A stretch of 64,000 nucleotides of DNA from Lentzea aerocolonigenes (GCF_000974445.1 NZ_BBOJ01000001.1:310001-374000); one strand, 5' to 3'; shown: positions 8,983 to 17,540, numbered from the stretch's first letter. The notes: generated by a model from the sequence alone, not told the origin. A program made the numbers and translations.

Positions 8983-9749
8983 CGGCCGGCGCGGTCGCGC
9001 AGGAAGGTGATGTCGTCGGCCTGACCCTCGTCCGGTGTCTCCACCACGACGGGGCATCCGGCGCCGGCGGCCACGGCCACCAGCTGATCGGCGTCGATCG
9101 TGCCAGTCTTGATGTTGTCGTGCCGGTCGCGCGAGGAGCCGAACTCGTCGCGCGAGCTGTTGAGGTGCACGAGGTCGATCCTGCCGGTGATCGCTTTCAC
9201 CCGATCGACGATGCCGACGAGGTCCTCACCGGCGGCGAACGCGTGGCAGGTGTCGAGGCAGAAGCCCGCGCCGAACTCGCCGACCGCGTCCCAGAGCAGC
9301 TTGAGGGAGTCGAACGAGCGGGCCATGGCGTTGTCGCCGCCCGCCGTGTTCTCGATCAGGATCGGGACCGCGAAGCCGCCCTCCGCGACCTGGCGCTCGA
9401 AGAACTTGCGCCAGTTCGCGAAGCCCTCCGTCGGGTCCTCGCCCTTCGTGACGTGTCCGCCGTGGACGATCAGGCCCTTCGCGCCCACCGTCGCGGCGGC
9501 CTCCGCGTGCTGGATCACGTTCTTCCTGGACGGAATTCGGATCTTGTTGTTCAGCGACGCAATGTTGATCATGTACGGGGCGTGGATGAACACCTCGAGC
9601 TCGGAGGCGAGCAGGGCATCCGTCTGCGGATGAGGTTTGGGCTTCTTCCAGCCCTGGGGATCCGACAGGAAGAACTGGACGACGTCGGCCCCGCGTTCGG
9701 CCGCGGCGCCGACCGGGTCGTCGTCGCGTACATGGGCCCCGATGCGCAT
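8979..9749 (-). CDS. nfo: Endonuclease IV (AP endonuclease)
   Basis: A 256-residue TIM-barrel repair nuclease that cuts 5' of abasic sites. Metal-ligand blocks are present in order: FIHAPYMIN, LIVHGGH, ILIENTAGG (Glu), FCLDTCHAFAAG (Asp, His), VHLNSSRDEFGSSRDRH and VVETPDEG. The start is set at the ATG at 9749 because the family begins MRIGAHV; an in-frame ATG eleven codons earlier gives a non-conserved extension. A TACCCT hexamer about ten bases before the start suggests a leaderless mRNA. It overlaps the GT87 gene downstream by four bases. Confidence 0.92.
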   Translation of the reverse strand: MRIGAHVRDDDPVGAAAERGADVVQFFLSDPQGWKKPKPHPQTDALLASELEVFIHAPYMINIASLNNKIRIPSRKNVIQHAEAAATVGAKGLIVHGGHVTKGEDPTEGFANWRKFFERQVAEGGFAVPILIENTAGGDNAMARSFDSLKLLWDAVGEFGAGFCLDTCHAFAAGEDLVGIVDRVKAITGRIDLVHLNSSRDEFGSSRDRHDNIKTGTIDADQLVAVAAGAGCPVVVETPDEGQADDITFLRDRAGR

Positions 9750-9883
9750 GAACAGGAGGGTAGTCGGCGTCCATAACGCCATCGCAGCCGCCGCCGATAG
9801 GAGTAATTGAAAAAACTGGGGATGGTCTACGTCACGACCAGGACCTACGGTCGTTACTACTAGGGAGTAGGAAAGGAGTTCAC

Positions 9884-10810
9884 ATGCGACTGCTGAGCGT
9901 CACCGCCGCGACGCTGCTGGCGCTGGTCTCCGCCTCGGTCGGCCTCACCCCGGCCACCGCCGCGGCGCCCATCGTCGTGGGCAGTTGCGCCACGTCCGTG
10001 CAGGGCGCGCCCGGCACCCCGGTCTCACTCAGCCCCGGCGCGGTCACCCAGCCCATCACGGACCTGATCCGTGCGATCCCCCTGCTCGGACCGCCGCTCG
10101 CGGACCCGTTCAGGCAGACGTTCTCGCAGCTCCCGCCCATTCCGATCGGCGCGGTGCAGGCGGGCACCACGACCATCAGCGGCGGCACGATCGCGAACGC
10201 CGTGGTGGCGGAGCTGTACAAGATCCCGTTGCTCGGGCCGATCATCGGCACGCTCGACAAATCCGTGCGTTCGACGCTGACCAGCACCTGCCAGGTGACC
10301 GTGACCGGCGTGAACCAGGTCGCCGCGCCCGTTCAGGACGGCGCCAAGGCCGTCGCCGACGCGTCGCAGCAGGCCGTTGGGCAGCCGGGCCAGACCAAGC
10401 CTCCCGTTCAGCAGCCGCAGCCGGGCACCAACCCCGGAACGCAGCCCGGCACGTCCCCCGGCCTCCCCGGCACGGGTGCGGGCGCGCCGAGCAACCGCGA
10501 CTTCTCGCTCTACCCGCTGGGCACGAACTTCGGCCGGGTGCCGTTGTTCACCTACGGCTCGCTGCCGTTCGCGATGCCCGGCACGTACTCGCCGTCACCC
10601 GGCGTGCGCTACGGCTCGCAGGTGCCGCGCGCGTCCAACGGCAACGGCCTCGAGGGCGACTCGGTGCAGGCGGCCGGCCGTGCGACGGCGCTGCCCAGGC
10701 TCGGCGGTCCCGGTGGCGTCGGTGCTCCGGTGCTGGTCGCGGTGCTGATGCTCGCGCTGGTGACGGGCGCGCTGGTGCGGACCTGGGTACTCCGCCGCAC
10801 CCCTGCGTAG
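9884..10810 (+). CDS. Secreted, C-terminally anchored protein of unknown function
   Basis: A 308-residue Ala/Pro/Gly-rich protein that I do not recognise. It has a signal peptide (LLSVTAATLLALVSASVGL, cleavage near residue 28), a region about residues 45-130 with repeated IPLLGP motifs, a Pro/Gln/Gly-rich spacer, and a C-terminal membrane helix (about 281-300) followed by RRTPA. This topology suggests a cell-surface protein held by its C-terminal helix. GGAGT precedes the ATG at 9884. It sits alone before the rpsF operon. Confidence 0.7.
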   Translation: MRLLSVTAATLLALVSASVGLTPATAAAPIVVGSCATSVQGAPGTPVSLSPGAVTQPITDLIRAIPLLGPPLADPFRQTFSQLPPIPIGAVQAGTTTISGGTIANAVVAELYKIPLLGPIIGTLDKSVRSTLTSTCQVTVTGVNQVAAPVQDGAKAVADASQQAVGQPGQTKPPVQQPQPGTNPGTQPGTSPGLPGTGAGAPSNRDFSLYPLGTNFGRVPLFTYGSLPFAMPGTYSPSPGVRYGSQVPRASNGNGLEGDSVQAAGRATALPRLGGPGGVGAPVLVAVLMLALVTGALVRTWVLRRTPA

Positions 10811-10828
10811 TCGCCGGACGCGCTCTGT

Positions 10829-10882
10829 TAACCTTCTTCAGTTGCTGACGCGACGACCCTCCTGCCACGGAAAGCCCGTGGC
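10829..10882 (+). promoter_or_regulatory. rpsF operon promoter-like hexamer and leader hairpin
   Basis: TAACCT at 10829-10834 resembles an actinobacterial -10 box. Within the leader, GCCACGG pairs with CCGTGGC (10864-10870 with 10876-10882) to form a short hairpin before the AGGAGG site. Leaders of rpsF can be bound by S6:S18 in other bacteria; I cannot confirm that motif here. Confidence 0.4.
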
Positions 10883-10911
10883 CGCGAGTCCACAGGAGGT
10901 GAGTGGTCCTC

Positions 10912-11220
10912 ATGCGTCATTACGAAGTGATGGTCATCCTCGACCCCAGCCTTGACGAGCGCACGATCGCGCCGTCTCTCGACACGTTCCTCAACGTCAT
11001 CCGCACCACGGGCGGCAACGTTGAGAAGGTCGAGGTGTGGGGCAAGCGCCGGCTGAGCTTTGAGATCAACAAGAACACCGAGGGTATCTACGCGGTGCTC
11101 GACCTGACCTCGACTCCCGACGCGGTGAAGGAACTGGACCGCCAGCTCGGTCTGCAGGAGACGGTGCTCCGGACGAAGGTCCTGCGCCGCGAGCCCGCCA
11201 AGTCGGCCGTCAAGGCCTGA
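10912..11220 (+). CDS. rpsF: 30S ribosomal protein S6
   Basis: S6 of the small-subunit platform, a partner of S18. The 102 residues show the full S6 fold with [16 protein letters not shown] at the N-terminus and [21 protein letters not shown] in the core. The ATG at 10912 is chosen because the family starts MRHYE; a GTG nine bases earlier lies only three bases after the AGGAGG and would add MVL. First gene of rpsF-ssb-rpsR-rplI. Confidence 0.96.
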   Translation: MRHYEVMVILDPSLDERTIAPSLDTFLNVIRTTGGNVEKVEVWGKRRLSFEINKNTEGIYAVLDLTSTPDAVKELDRQLGLQETVLRTKVLRREPAKSAVKA

Positions 11221-11249
11221 CGAACCTCGATTAGGGGAGCTCCCAAGAC

Positions 11250-11753
11250 ATGGCTGGTGAGACGACGATCACGGTGGTCGGGAACCTGACCGCCGACCCG
11301 GAACTCCGCTTCACCCAGAGCGGTGCCGCGGTGGCGTCCTTCACGGTCGCCTCCACGCCCCGCACCTTCGACCGCCAGTCCGGCGAGTGGAAGGACGGCG
11401 AAGCGCTGTTCCTGCGGTGCAACGTGTGGCGGCAGGTCGCCGAGAACGTGGCCGAGTCGCTCACCCGCGGTTCGCGAGTGCTCGTCTCCGGACGGTTGCG
11501 CCAGCGTTCCTTCGAGACGAAGGAAGGCGAGAAGCGCACTGTCGTGGAGCTGGAGGTCGACGAGATCGGCCCCTCGCTGCGCTACGCGACCGCGAAGGTC
11601 AACAAGGTCAGCCGTGGAGACGGCGGTGGCGGCGGCTTCGGCGGCGGCGGCCAGCAGTCTCGCGGCGGTGGCGGCGGTGCGCCCGCAGACGACCCGTGGG
11701 GTTCCGCCCCGCCGGCCGGCTCGGGTGGTTTCGCCGACGAGCCCCCCTTCTAG
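11250..11753 (+). CDS. ssb: Single-stranded DNA-binding protein
   Basis: A 167-residue SSB that coats single-stranded DNA in replication, recombination and repair. Residues 1-110 are the OB fold ([37 protein letters not shown]), followed by a Gly-rich linker and the acidic tip ADEPPF that recruits partner proteins. It lies between rpsF and rpsR as in most actinobacteria. Confidence 0.96.
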   Translation: MAGETTITVVGNLTADPELRFTQSGAAVASFTVASTPRTFDRQSGEWKDGEALFLRCNVWRQVAENVAESLTRGSRVLVSGRLRQRSFETKEGEKRTVVELEVDEIGPSLRYATAKVNKVSRGDGGGGGFGGGGQQSRGGGGGAPADDPWGSAPPAGSGGFADEPPF

Positions 11754-11811
11754 ACCGACTGCACCGGTCATCCAGAACCTGATCACTGCGTATTCCAGGA
11801 GTTAGAGACAC

Positions 11812-12051
11812 ATGGCCAAGCCGCCTGTGCGCAAGCCCAAGAAGAAGGTCTGCGCCTTCTGCAAGGACAAGAGCGCGAACCTGATCGACTACAAGGACAC
11901 GACGCTGCTTCGGAAGTTCATCTCCGACCGCGGCAAGATCCGTGCCCGCCGTGTCACCGGCAACTGCTCGCAGCACCAGCGCGACGTCGCTGTTGCCGTG
12001 AAGAACGCCCGTGAGATGGCGCTGCTGCCCTACACCTCGACCGCCCGCTAA
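11812..12051 (+). CDS. rpsR: 30S ribosomal protein S18, zinc-binding (C+) type
   Basis: A 79-residue S18. The N-terminus carries CAFC (Cys14, Cys17) and a later Cys followed by QH, the zinc-binding form of the protein. In mycobacteria and streptomycetes a zinc-free paralogue replaces this form under zinc starvation; none is in this window. GTTAGAGA precedes the ATG. Confidence 0.95.
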   Translation: MAKPPVRKPKKKVCAFCKDKSANLIDYKDTTLLRKFISDRGKIRARRVTGNCSQHQRDVAVAVKNAREMALLPYTSTAR

Positions 12052-12069
12052 GAGAAGGGAACCTTCGCG

Positions 12070-12528
12070 ATGAAGCTCATCCTCACCGCTGACGTTTCCG
12101 GCCTTGGCGCGCCCGGCGACATCGTCGAGGTCAAGGACGGCTACGGCCGCAACTACCTGCTCCCGCGCGGCCTCGCGATCGTCGCGACCCGCGGTGCGCA
12201 GAAGCAGATCCAGGTCATCACCCGCGCGCAGGACACCCGCCGCGTGCGCGACCTGGACCACGCCAAGGAGCTGAAGGCCGCTCTCGAGGGCCTCGGTGGC
12301 GTGACCCTGACCGCCAAGGCGGCCGCGGGTTCGAAGAAGCTGTTCGGCTCGGTCACCTCGTCGGACGTGGCGGCTGCCGTCAAGTCCGCCGGTGGTCCCG
12401 TGCTGGACAAGCGCGCCATCGAGCTGCCGGGTCACATCAAGACCACCGGCAAGCACTCGGTGACGGTTCGCCTCCACCCGGAGGTCACCGTGGCCCTCCC
12501 GCTGGTCGTCACCAGCTCCGCCGAGTAA
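12070..12528 (+). CDS. rplI: 50S ribosomal protein L9
   Basis: A 152-residue L9 with the N-terminal RNA-binding domain ([38 protein letters not shown] block), the long connecting helix and the C-terminal domain ending in [19 protein letters not shown] sequence. It follows rpsR by 18 bp and ends the operon. Confidence 0.95.
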   Translation: MKLILTADVSGLGAPGDIVEVKDGYGRNYLLPRGLAIVATRGAQKQIQVITRAQDTRRVRDLDHAKELKAALEGLGGVTLTAKAAAGSKKLFGSVTSSDVAAAVKSAGGPVLDKRAIELPGHIKTTGKHSVTVRLHPEVTVALPLVVTSSAE

Positions 12529-12602
12529 CGAGCCCTGTTCGCCCCGAGGCGGCGAACGCTGCTCGCTGCTGAAGCAGCTTCGCCGAGGCCTGCAGGGTCT
12601 GT

Positions 12603-12623
12603 TGCGGGGGCCAAGCCCCCGCA
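12603..12623 (+). terminator. GC hairpin after rplI, possible terminator
   Basis: Perfect nine-pair stem TGCGGGGGC / GCCCCCGCA with a three-base loop, 75 bp after rplI. No T-run follows, so it may terminate weakly or only stabilise the 3' end. Confidence 0.55.
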
Positions 12624-12686
12624 GACCACACGGGCAGTCCTCGGGCTGCTGGTCGTGACCGCGGACGAGTAGCTCGCTCGTTGCTG

Positions 12687-12738
12687 AGTACGCGGGGAGC
12701 TTTCGTACTCTCCTGGAGGACGAAGGGGCCCCGCGTGC
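12687..12738. repeat. Dispersed repeat, copy A (intergenic)
   Basis: The first 36 bases (12687-12722) are identical to the reverse complement of 48155-48190, and 14 of the next 16 also match (52 bp, 50 identical). The element contains AGTACG...CGTACT inverted arms and a GGGGCCCC core, so it is itself palindromic. Copy B lies inside a coding sequence. Confidence 0.9.
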
Positions 12739-12840
12739 TGCGAAGTCTGGCGTCGGCGTTACCGCCGGCGAGTGACACGCGCAATGCGAACCTCGTGACG
12801 TGACCCCCTCGGGGGCTCTTCACGAGGGTTCCGATTGCTG

Positions 12841-12880
12841 AAGCGCCGCCCGCCCGGAATGCTCCGGGCGGGTGGCGCTT
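12841..12880 (+). terminator. Long GC hairpin in rplI-dnaB gap
   Basis: An 18-pair stem (12841-12858 with 12863-12880, one G-T pair) and a four-base loop. Just upstream, CCTCGTGA (12791-12798) and TCACGAGG (12820-12827) enclose a CCCCC/GGGGG hairpin. Together they would insulate dnaB from the ribosomal operon. Confidence 0.7.
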
Positions 12881-12916
12881 TCGCTCGTTCGGACCAGTGC
12901 CGCTCTGTCCACGTCC

Positions 12917-13141
12917 TGTGGATAAACAGTGCGGGCAACGTGTCTGCGACACGCCGAAGAGGGTGTTTTTCGCGACACGCCGAGGGTGTGGCGCACAACT
13001 TCTTCCACAACTTGTGCACAGCCTCTGAGCTGGGGTTATTTCTGTCACTCCACCGGTTGTCAACAGGTTGTCCCCAGCACCTCCACCCCTGTGAGCAACC
13101 ATCCACAGGTTGTCCCCCAGTTGTCCACAGGGCGATCCACA
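12917..13141. promoter_or_regulatory. Cluster of DnaA-box-like 9-mers upstream of dnaB
   Basis: TGTGGATAA (12917-12925) is a perfect classical box in reverse; TTGTCCACA (13121-13129) is the consensus box of high-GC actinobacteria. Near matches are TTGTGCACA (13012), TTGTCAACA (13057), TTGTCCCCA (13068), CCATCCACA (13099) and CGATCCACA (13133). Seven boxes in 225 bp, ending about 150 bp before dnaB. No dnaA or dnaN is nearby, so this is more likely a DnaA-binding regulatory or titration site than the origin. Confidence 0.55.
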
Positions 13142-13292
13142 CGCTGGTTTGCTTGCTCCGGACGGGGCCCTCTAGCGTCGCGGCACGGGCGATGGTCATC
13201 GCACAGCGTGGCCGCCCGGAATTGTCGGTGCCTCGCTGTACAACTAGGGGAGACGACACCGGCTCTCGACTCTTCGCAGGGGTGATTTGGCA

Positions 13293-15344
13293 GTGGCGCT
13301 GGTGGACGACCGGGGTATGGCGGAGCCCTCATTCGAGCGTCAGCCGCCCCAGGACCTCGCCGCCGAGCAGTCCGTCCTCGGCGGAATGCTGCTGTCCAAG
13401 GACGCCATCGCGGACGTCATCGAGGCGCTCGCGCCGAACGACTTCTACCGTCCCGCGCACCAGGCGATCTACGACTGCATCCTCGACCTGTACGGCCGCG
13501 GCGAGCCCGCCGACCCGATCACCATCTCCGCCGAGCTCGATCGACGCGGCGAGCTGCTGCGCGTGGGTGGCGCGCCGTACCTGCACACGTTGATCGCGAC
13601 GGTGCCGACGGCCGCGAACGCCGGCTACTACGCCGAGATCGTGGCGGAGAAGGCGGTGCTGCGCCGCCTGGTCGAGGCAGGCACGCGCATCGTGCAGCTC
13701 GGGTACAACGGGGCGGAGGGCGCGGACGTCGACGAGGTGGTCGACCGCGCGCAGGCCGCGATCTACGAGGTCACCGACCGCCGCACGACCGAGGACTACG
13801 TGGCGCTGGAGGACCTGCTCCAGCCGACGATGGACGAGATCGACGCGATCGCGTCGCGAGGCGGCATCTCGCAGGGCATCCCGACGGGCTTCGCCGACCT
13901 CGACGAGCTGACGAACGGCCTGCACGGCGGCCAGATGATCATCGTCGCCGCCCGTCCCGGTGTCGGCAAGGCGCTGGCCCTCGGCACGCCGCTGCCCACG
14001 CCGTCGGGCTGGACCACCATGGGTTCGGTCGCGGTGGGCGACTTCCTGATCGGCGCCGACGGCCGCCCGACGCGGGTCGTAGCCGCGACCGAGGTGATGA
14101 CCGGCCGCCCCTGCTTCGAGGTGGAGTTCTCCGACGGCACGGTGATCGTGGCCGACGCCGAACACCAGTGGCTGACGGAGTCTTGCAGTGAGACCGGCGG
14201 CTTCTGGGCGATCCGCACCACGGCGCAGCTGTTCGAGCGCGTCGGCCTCTGCCGCGTGTTCGTGCGCATGTCCGCGGCGTGGGAGCTGCCGACGGCCTCG
14301 CTGCCGCTCACGCCCAAGGCGCTGGGCCTGTTCCTGTCCGGCCTCGGCGACCTGGAGCTGACGGACGACGAGCTGCGCGTGGCCAAGGACCTCGACCTGG
14401 CCGACGACCCGCACATCCCCGCCGCGTACCTGCGCGCCTCCCGCAGGCAGCGCGAGGAACTGCTGGCAGCGCTGCAGATCGACGGCCGGTTCGCCCGCCT
14501 GCGCCGCGACGTCGACGAGCTGATCGCGGGCCTCGGCAGGCACGACCAGGTGGAGATAGTGGCGGTGCGCCCGGTCGCGTCCGTGCCGGTGCGGTGCGTG
14601 GAGGTCGACAACCACGACCACCTGTACCTCGCGGGCGAGACGATGATCCCGACCCACAACTCGACGCTGGGCCTCGACTTCGCCCGCTCCGCCTCCATCA
14701 AACACGGCCTGACCAGCGCCATCTTCAGTCTGGAAATGAGCCGCACCGAGATCGTCATGCGCATGCTCTCCGCCGAGGCCCGCATCCGCCTCGGCGACAT
14801 GCGCGGTGGCCGGATGAGCGACGACGACTGGACCCGCCTCGCCCGCCGGATGAGCGAGATCAGCGAGGCACCGCTGTTCGTCGACGACAGCCCCAACCTC
14901 ACGATGATGGAGATCCGCGCCAAGGCCCGCCGCCTCAAGCAGCGCCACGACCTCAGGCTGGTGGTCGTCGACTACCTCCAGCTGATGAGCTCCGGCAAGA
15001 AGTCCGAGTCCCGCCAGCAGGAAGTCTCGGAGTTCTCGCGAAACCTGAAGCTGATCGCCAAGGAGCTCCACGTCCCGGTCATCGCGATCTCCCAGCTGAA
15101 CCGCGGTCCGGAACAACGCACCGACAAGAAGCCGATGCTCTCCGACCTCCGTGAGTCCGGCTCGCTCGAGCAGGACGCGGACATGGTCATCATGATCAAC
15201 CGCCCGGACGCCTGGGAACGCGACGACCCGCGCGCGGGCGAGGCCGACCTGATCATCGCCAAGCACCGTGCCGGCCCGACCGCCACCATCACCGTGGCGC
15301 ACCAGCTGCACTACTCGCGCTTCACCGACCTGGCCCAGGCCTAG
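13293..15344 (+). CDS. dnaB: Replicative DNA helicase with in-frame intein
   Basis: Hexameric helicase at the replication fork, here made as a 683-residue precursor. The N-terminal domain (DRQPPQDLAAEQSVLGGMLL-type block) and RecA-like helicase domain (DLRLVVVDYLQLMSS, Walker B; ISQLNRGPEQR) are intact. The P-loop GVGK-S-T is split after Lys by a 230-residue intein (13971-14660); removal restores a host protein of about 453 residues. The GTG at 13293 is chosen because AGGGGTGA lies seven bases upstream; the TTG at 13287 is too close. Mycobacterial dnaB in the same neighbourhood also carries an intein. Confidence 0.95.
   Translation: MALVDDRGMAEPSFERQPPQDLAAEQSVLGGMLLSKDAIADVIEALAPNDFYRPAHQAIYDCILDLYGRGEPADPITISAELDRRGELLRVGGAPYLHTLIATVPTAANAGYYAEIVAEKAVLRRLVEAGTRIVQLGYNGAEGADVDEVVDRAQAAIYEVTDRRTTEDYVALEDLLQPTMDEIDAIASRGGISQGIPTGFADLDELTNGLHGGQMIIVAARPGVGKALALGTPLPTPSGWTTMGSVAVGDFLIGADGRPTRVVAATEVMTGRPCFEVEFSDGTVIVADAEHQWLTESCSETGGFWAIRTTAQLFERVGLCRVFVRMSAAWELPTASLPLTPKALGLFLSGLGDLELTDDELRVAKDLDLADDPHIPAAYLRASRRQREELLAALQIDGRFARLRRDVDELIAGLGRHDQVEIVAVRPVASVPVRCVEVDNHDHLYLAGETMIPTHNSTLGLDFARSASIKHGLTSAIFSLEMSRTEIVMRMLSAEARIRLGDMRGGRMSDDDWTRLARRMSEISEAPLFVDDSPNLTMMEIRAKARRLKQRHDLRLVVVDYLQLMSSGKKSESRQQEVSEFSRNLKLIAKELHVPVIAISQLNRGPEQRTDKKPMLSDLRESGSLEQDADMVIMINRPDAWERDDPRAGEADLIIAKHRAGPTATITVAHQLHYSRFTDLAQA
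13971..14660 (+). other. DnaB intein, class 3 type, with degenerate homing endonuclease
   Basis: Protein-splicing element of 230 residues inserted between Lys and Ser of the DnaB Walker A motif. It begins ALALGTPLPTPSGWTTMG, so residue 1 is Ala and not Cys/Ser. The W-C-T set that marks class 3 inteins is present: Trp67 in block B (AEHQW), Cys209 in block F (PVRCVEVD) and Thr228 in block G (IPTHN230), with Ser as +1. Between blocks B and F the LAGLIDADG endonuclease is reduced: LGLFLSGLGDL stands for block C and IPAAYLRASRRQ...LLAALQIDG for block E. The catalytic acids appear lost, so it is probably a splicing-competent mini-intein without homing activity. Confidence 0.88.
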
Positions 15345-15446
15345 CCGAGTGCGTTCGGGCGTGACACTCCGCTCGACGCATGCGGCGGGGTGGAGTCGGT
15401 GCGACGAACGCTCAGCCAGGCCTCACCGCTCGGCTACCGTGCGAAC

Positions 15447-16322
15447 GTGATCACCCCGGCCAGGTACAGCGACGGCGCCATCCACGCGCCCGGCGGCGTC
15501 ACCTTCCCCGTCGCAACCACGCCGAGGGAGAAGGCGGTCTCGCCAGACCTCACGAGCGCGGTCTACACGACGGACAACGAGCTGGTGTGCGTGGACCGAT
15601 CCGGTGTGGAGCGGTGGCGGCACGCGTTCGGCGTGTTCCAGGAGAAGGTGCGGAACGTCCGGGCGGGCTGTGCTTTCTCGCTCGACGGGAAAGCGGTGTG
15701 GCTCTTCCGGCCGGACGCGATGGGGCGCTGGAACGACGGCGACGACACCTGGCACGTGCTGGACGCGAGCACCGGGGCGGTGCTCGCCGGCGCCGAACTG
15801 GGCACCGTCGGCCACGGCGGGAACCAGCACGTTCACCCCAACGGCACCGACGTGCTGGTCGACGTGGGCGAGGGGCAGGACGGGTCGTTCCTGTTCCGCG
15901 GCAGGCTCAACGGCACCGCGCTCGAGGTGGTCCCGTACCCGTGGGACGACCGGGTGCTGGTGGCGTTCGCGGCGGACGGGCACCAGTTCATGACCGTCCA
16001 CCACGAACAACACGACGTCGCGTTCCACACCTACCCGGACGGCGAAGTGGTCATCCGGGTGTCCGCGACCGACCTCGGGTACGACGAGGACGCGTGGCTG
16101 GAGTGGGCGGGTGGCTACCTCGACGCCGACACCGCGTTCGTGGTCGCCGGTGGTGAGAGCGATGACGAGGAGTGGTTCCGCCACCACCTGGTCGACGTGC
16201 GCACGGGCGAGCACCTCGGCACCTTCGACGCACACACCGAGGACGCGTACGGCGTGATTCCGGCCGGTGGTGGCGCCTGGCTGACGTTCGACGACGGCGT
16301 GTTCCGCCGCCACGTTCGCTGA
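15447..16322 (+). CDS. Uncharacterised WD40/PQQ-like beta-propeller protein
   Basis: A cytoplasmic protein of 291 residues that I do not recognise by name. Repeating blocks such as VYTTDNELVCVDRSGVERWRH, WHVLDASTGAVLAG and HHLVDVRTGEHLGTFDA resemble propeller blades, and there is no signal peptide or membrane helix. The GTG at 15447 is chosen because the residues before it (from 15390) are not blade-like and a TACCGT hexamer lies twelve bases upstream, consistent with a leaderless mRNA. It precedes a GNAT gene by 17 bp. Confidence 0.65.
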   Translation: MITPARYSDGAIHAPGGVTFPVATTPREKAVSPDLTSAVYTTDNELVCVDRSGVERWRHAFGVFQEKVRNVRAGCAFSLDGKAVWLFRPDAMGRWNDGDDTWHVLDASTGAVLAGAELGTVGHGGNQHVHPNGTDVLVDVGEGQDGSFLFRGRLNGTALEVVPYPWDDRVLVAFAADGHQFMTVHHEQHDVAFHTYPDGEVVIRVSATDLGYDEDAWLEWAGGYLDADTAFVVAGGESDDEEWFRHHLVDVRTGEHLGTFDAHTEDAYGVIPAGGGAWLTFDDGVFRRHVR

Positions 16323-16339
16323 CCCCGGAGGATCCGACC

Positions 16340-16924
16340 ATGCCGCTTCTCGTCAGCCCCGCTCACCCCGCCGGAATGCTGAAGAGCCTGCGACAACCCA
16401 CCATCGACGGCGACGGCCTGGTGCTGCGGCCGTGGCATGCGAGCGATGCCGAGGTCGTGAAGGCGGCCTTCGACTGTCCTGACATCCAACGCTGGCACGC
16501 GCGGCGCATGGACTCCCGCGACGAAGCCCTCGCCTGGATCGAAGGGTGGGAGTCGCTGTGGGACGACGAGACGGATGCCAGTTGGGCGATCGCCGTCGAG
16601 GACCGGGTGGTCGGCCAGGTCGGGCTGCGCAGCGTCTCGCTGTTCGAGAGTTCGGCGGAGTTGTCGTACTGGGTGCTGCCGGCAGCGCGTGGAGCTGGGG
16701 TCGCTGCACGGGCGGCGTTCGCCCTGACCAGGTGGTCCTTCGACGTCGTGGGCCTGCACCGGATCTTCCTGCGGCACTCGACGGGCAACCTGGCGTCGTG
16801 CCGCGTCGCCACCAAACTCGGGTTCAGCGACGAAGGCACGCAACGCGGTGTGCTGCTGCACGCGGACGGATGGCACGACGCCCACACCCACGCCCGCCTG
16901 CGCACCGACCGCTCGAGCCTCTAA
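16340..16924 (+). CDS. GNAT acetyltransferase (RimJ/RimL type)
   Basis: A 194-residue acetyl-CoA-dependent N-acetyltransferase of the RimJ/RimL-like branch. LVLRPWHASDAEVV opens the domain, YWVLPAARGAGVAARA holds the acetyl-CoA pyrophosphate loop (Q/RxxGxA form) and RIFLRHSTGNLASCRVATKLGF is the typical C-terminal strand-helix. GGAGGATCC precedes the ATG at 16340. Its stop overlaps that of the convergent tetR gene by three bases. Target unknown. Confidence 0.85.
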   Translation: MPLLVSPAHPAGMLKSLRQPTIDGDGLVLRPWHASDAEVVKAAFDCPDIQRWHARRMDSRDEALAWIEGWESLWDDETDASWAIAVEDRVVGQVGLRSVSLFESSAELSYWVLPAARGAGVAARAAFALTRWSFDVVGLHRIFLRHSTGNLASCRVATKLGFSDEGTQRGVLLHADGWHDAHTHARLRTDRSSL

Positions 16925-17517
16925 CGCGGCTGGAGACCACGCAGTGCGGTGTCGACGACCTGGCACGCGTAGTCGCTGGTCAACGGCGCGGTGCGGTGCA
17001 GCCAGCGGTTGAGGACCGGGCCCCACACCAGGTCGACGGCGACGTCGAGGTCGACGTCCTCGGCCAGTTGCCCGGCTCGTTGGGCGGAGCGCAGGCGTTC
17101 CTTCTTCAGCTCGCGCATCGGGCCGTCCAGCCGGGTCGCGTAGTCGGCGGCGAGGTTCGGGTCGTGGACGATCTCGGTGTGCAGGGCGCGCATGGTCTGG
17201 TCGAAGCGCGGGTCGTTGAGCTCGTCGACGGTCGCGCTCAGGACGAGCTTCAGGTCGGCCGCCAGGTCGCCGGTGTCGGGTAGCGCCGCTGCCTCGCCGT
17301 CGCCGGCGAGCGTGAGGAAGGCGTCGAAGAACAGCGGGCCCTTGGACGGCCACCACCGGTAGATCGTCTGCTTGCCGACTCCTGCGGCCTGCGCGATGCC
17401 CTCGATGGTGAGTTTCGCGTAGCCCACCTTCCCGACCAGGTCGAGGGCGGCGGCGAGGATGGCTCGCCGCGCGGTCTCGCTGCGGCGGCTGGGGTCCGGG
17501 GCGACCTTCGTGGGCAC
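16921..17517 (-). CDS. TetR-family regulator
   Basis: A 198-residue repressor. The HTH occupies residues about 15-60 (AILAAALDLVGKVGYAKLTIEG, GVGKQTIYRWWPSKGPLFF) and the remainder is the TetR C-terminal ligand and dimer domain of the TetR_C_11-like kind. It is divergent from a short-chain dehydrogenase, and the 118-bp gap holds two copies of one palindrome, so it very likely represses itself and that enzyme gene. Confidence 0.9.
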   Translation of the reverse strand: MPTKVAPDPSRRSETARRAILAAALDLVGKVGYAKLTIEGIAQAAGVGKQTIYRWWPSKGPLFFDAFLTLAGDGEAAALPDTGDLAADLKLVLSATVDELNDPRFDQTMRALHTEIVHDPNLAADYATRLDGPMRELKKERLRSAQRAGQLAEDVDLDVAVDLVWGPVLNRWLHRTAPLTSDYACQVVDTALRGLQPR

Positions 17518-17540
17518 GGGGGCAATCTAGCGCAAGAAGA

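Larger units (their letters stand above)
12529..13292. other. 764-bp non-coding region between rplI and dnaB
   Basis: No convincing gene is seen. The interval holds the hairpins at 12603-12623, 12791-12827 and 12841-12880, repeat copy A, and the DnaA-box cluster, all listed separately. The last 150 bp should contain the dnaB promoter, which I could not place with confidence. Confidence 0.6.

Noticed and set aside
12529-13292. Replication origin
   Set aside because: DnaA-like boxes are present but dnaA, dnaN, rpmH and an AT-rich unwinding region are not; the flanks are rplI and dnaB, so a regulatory or titration site is more likely.
13287-13292. TTG start for dnaB
   Set aside because: Only one base separates it from the AGGGGTGA ribosome site, whereas the GTG at 13293 has seven.
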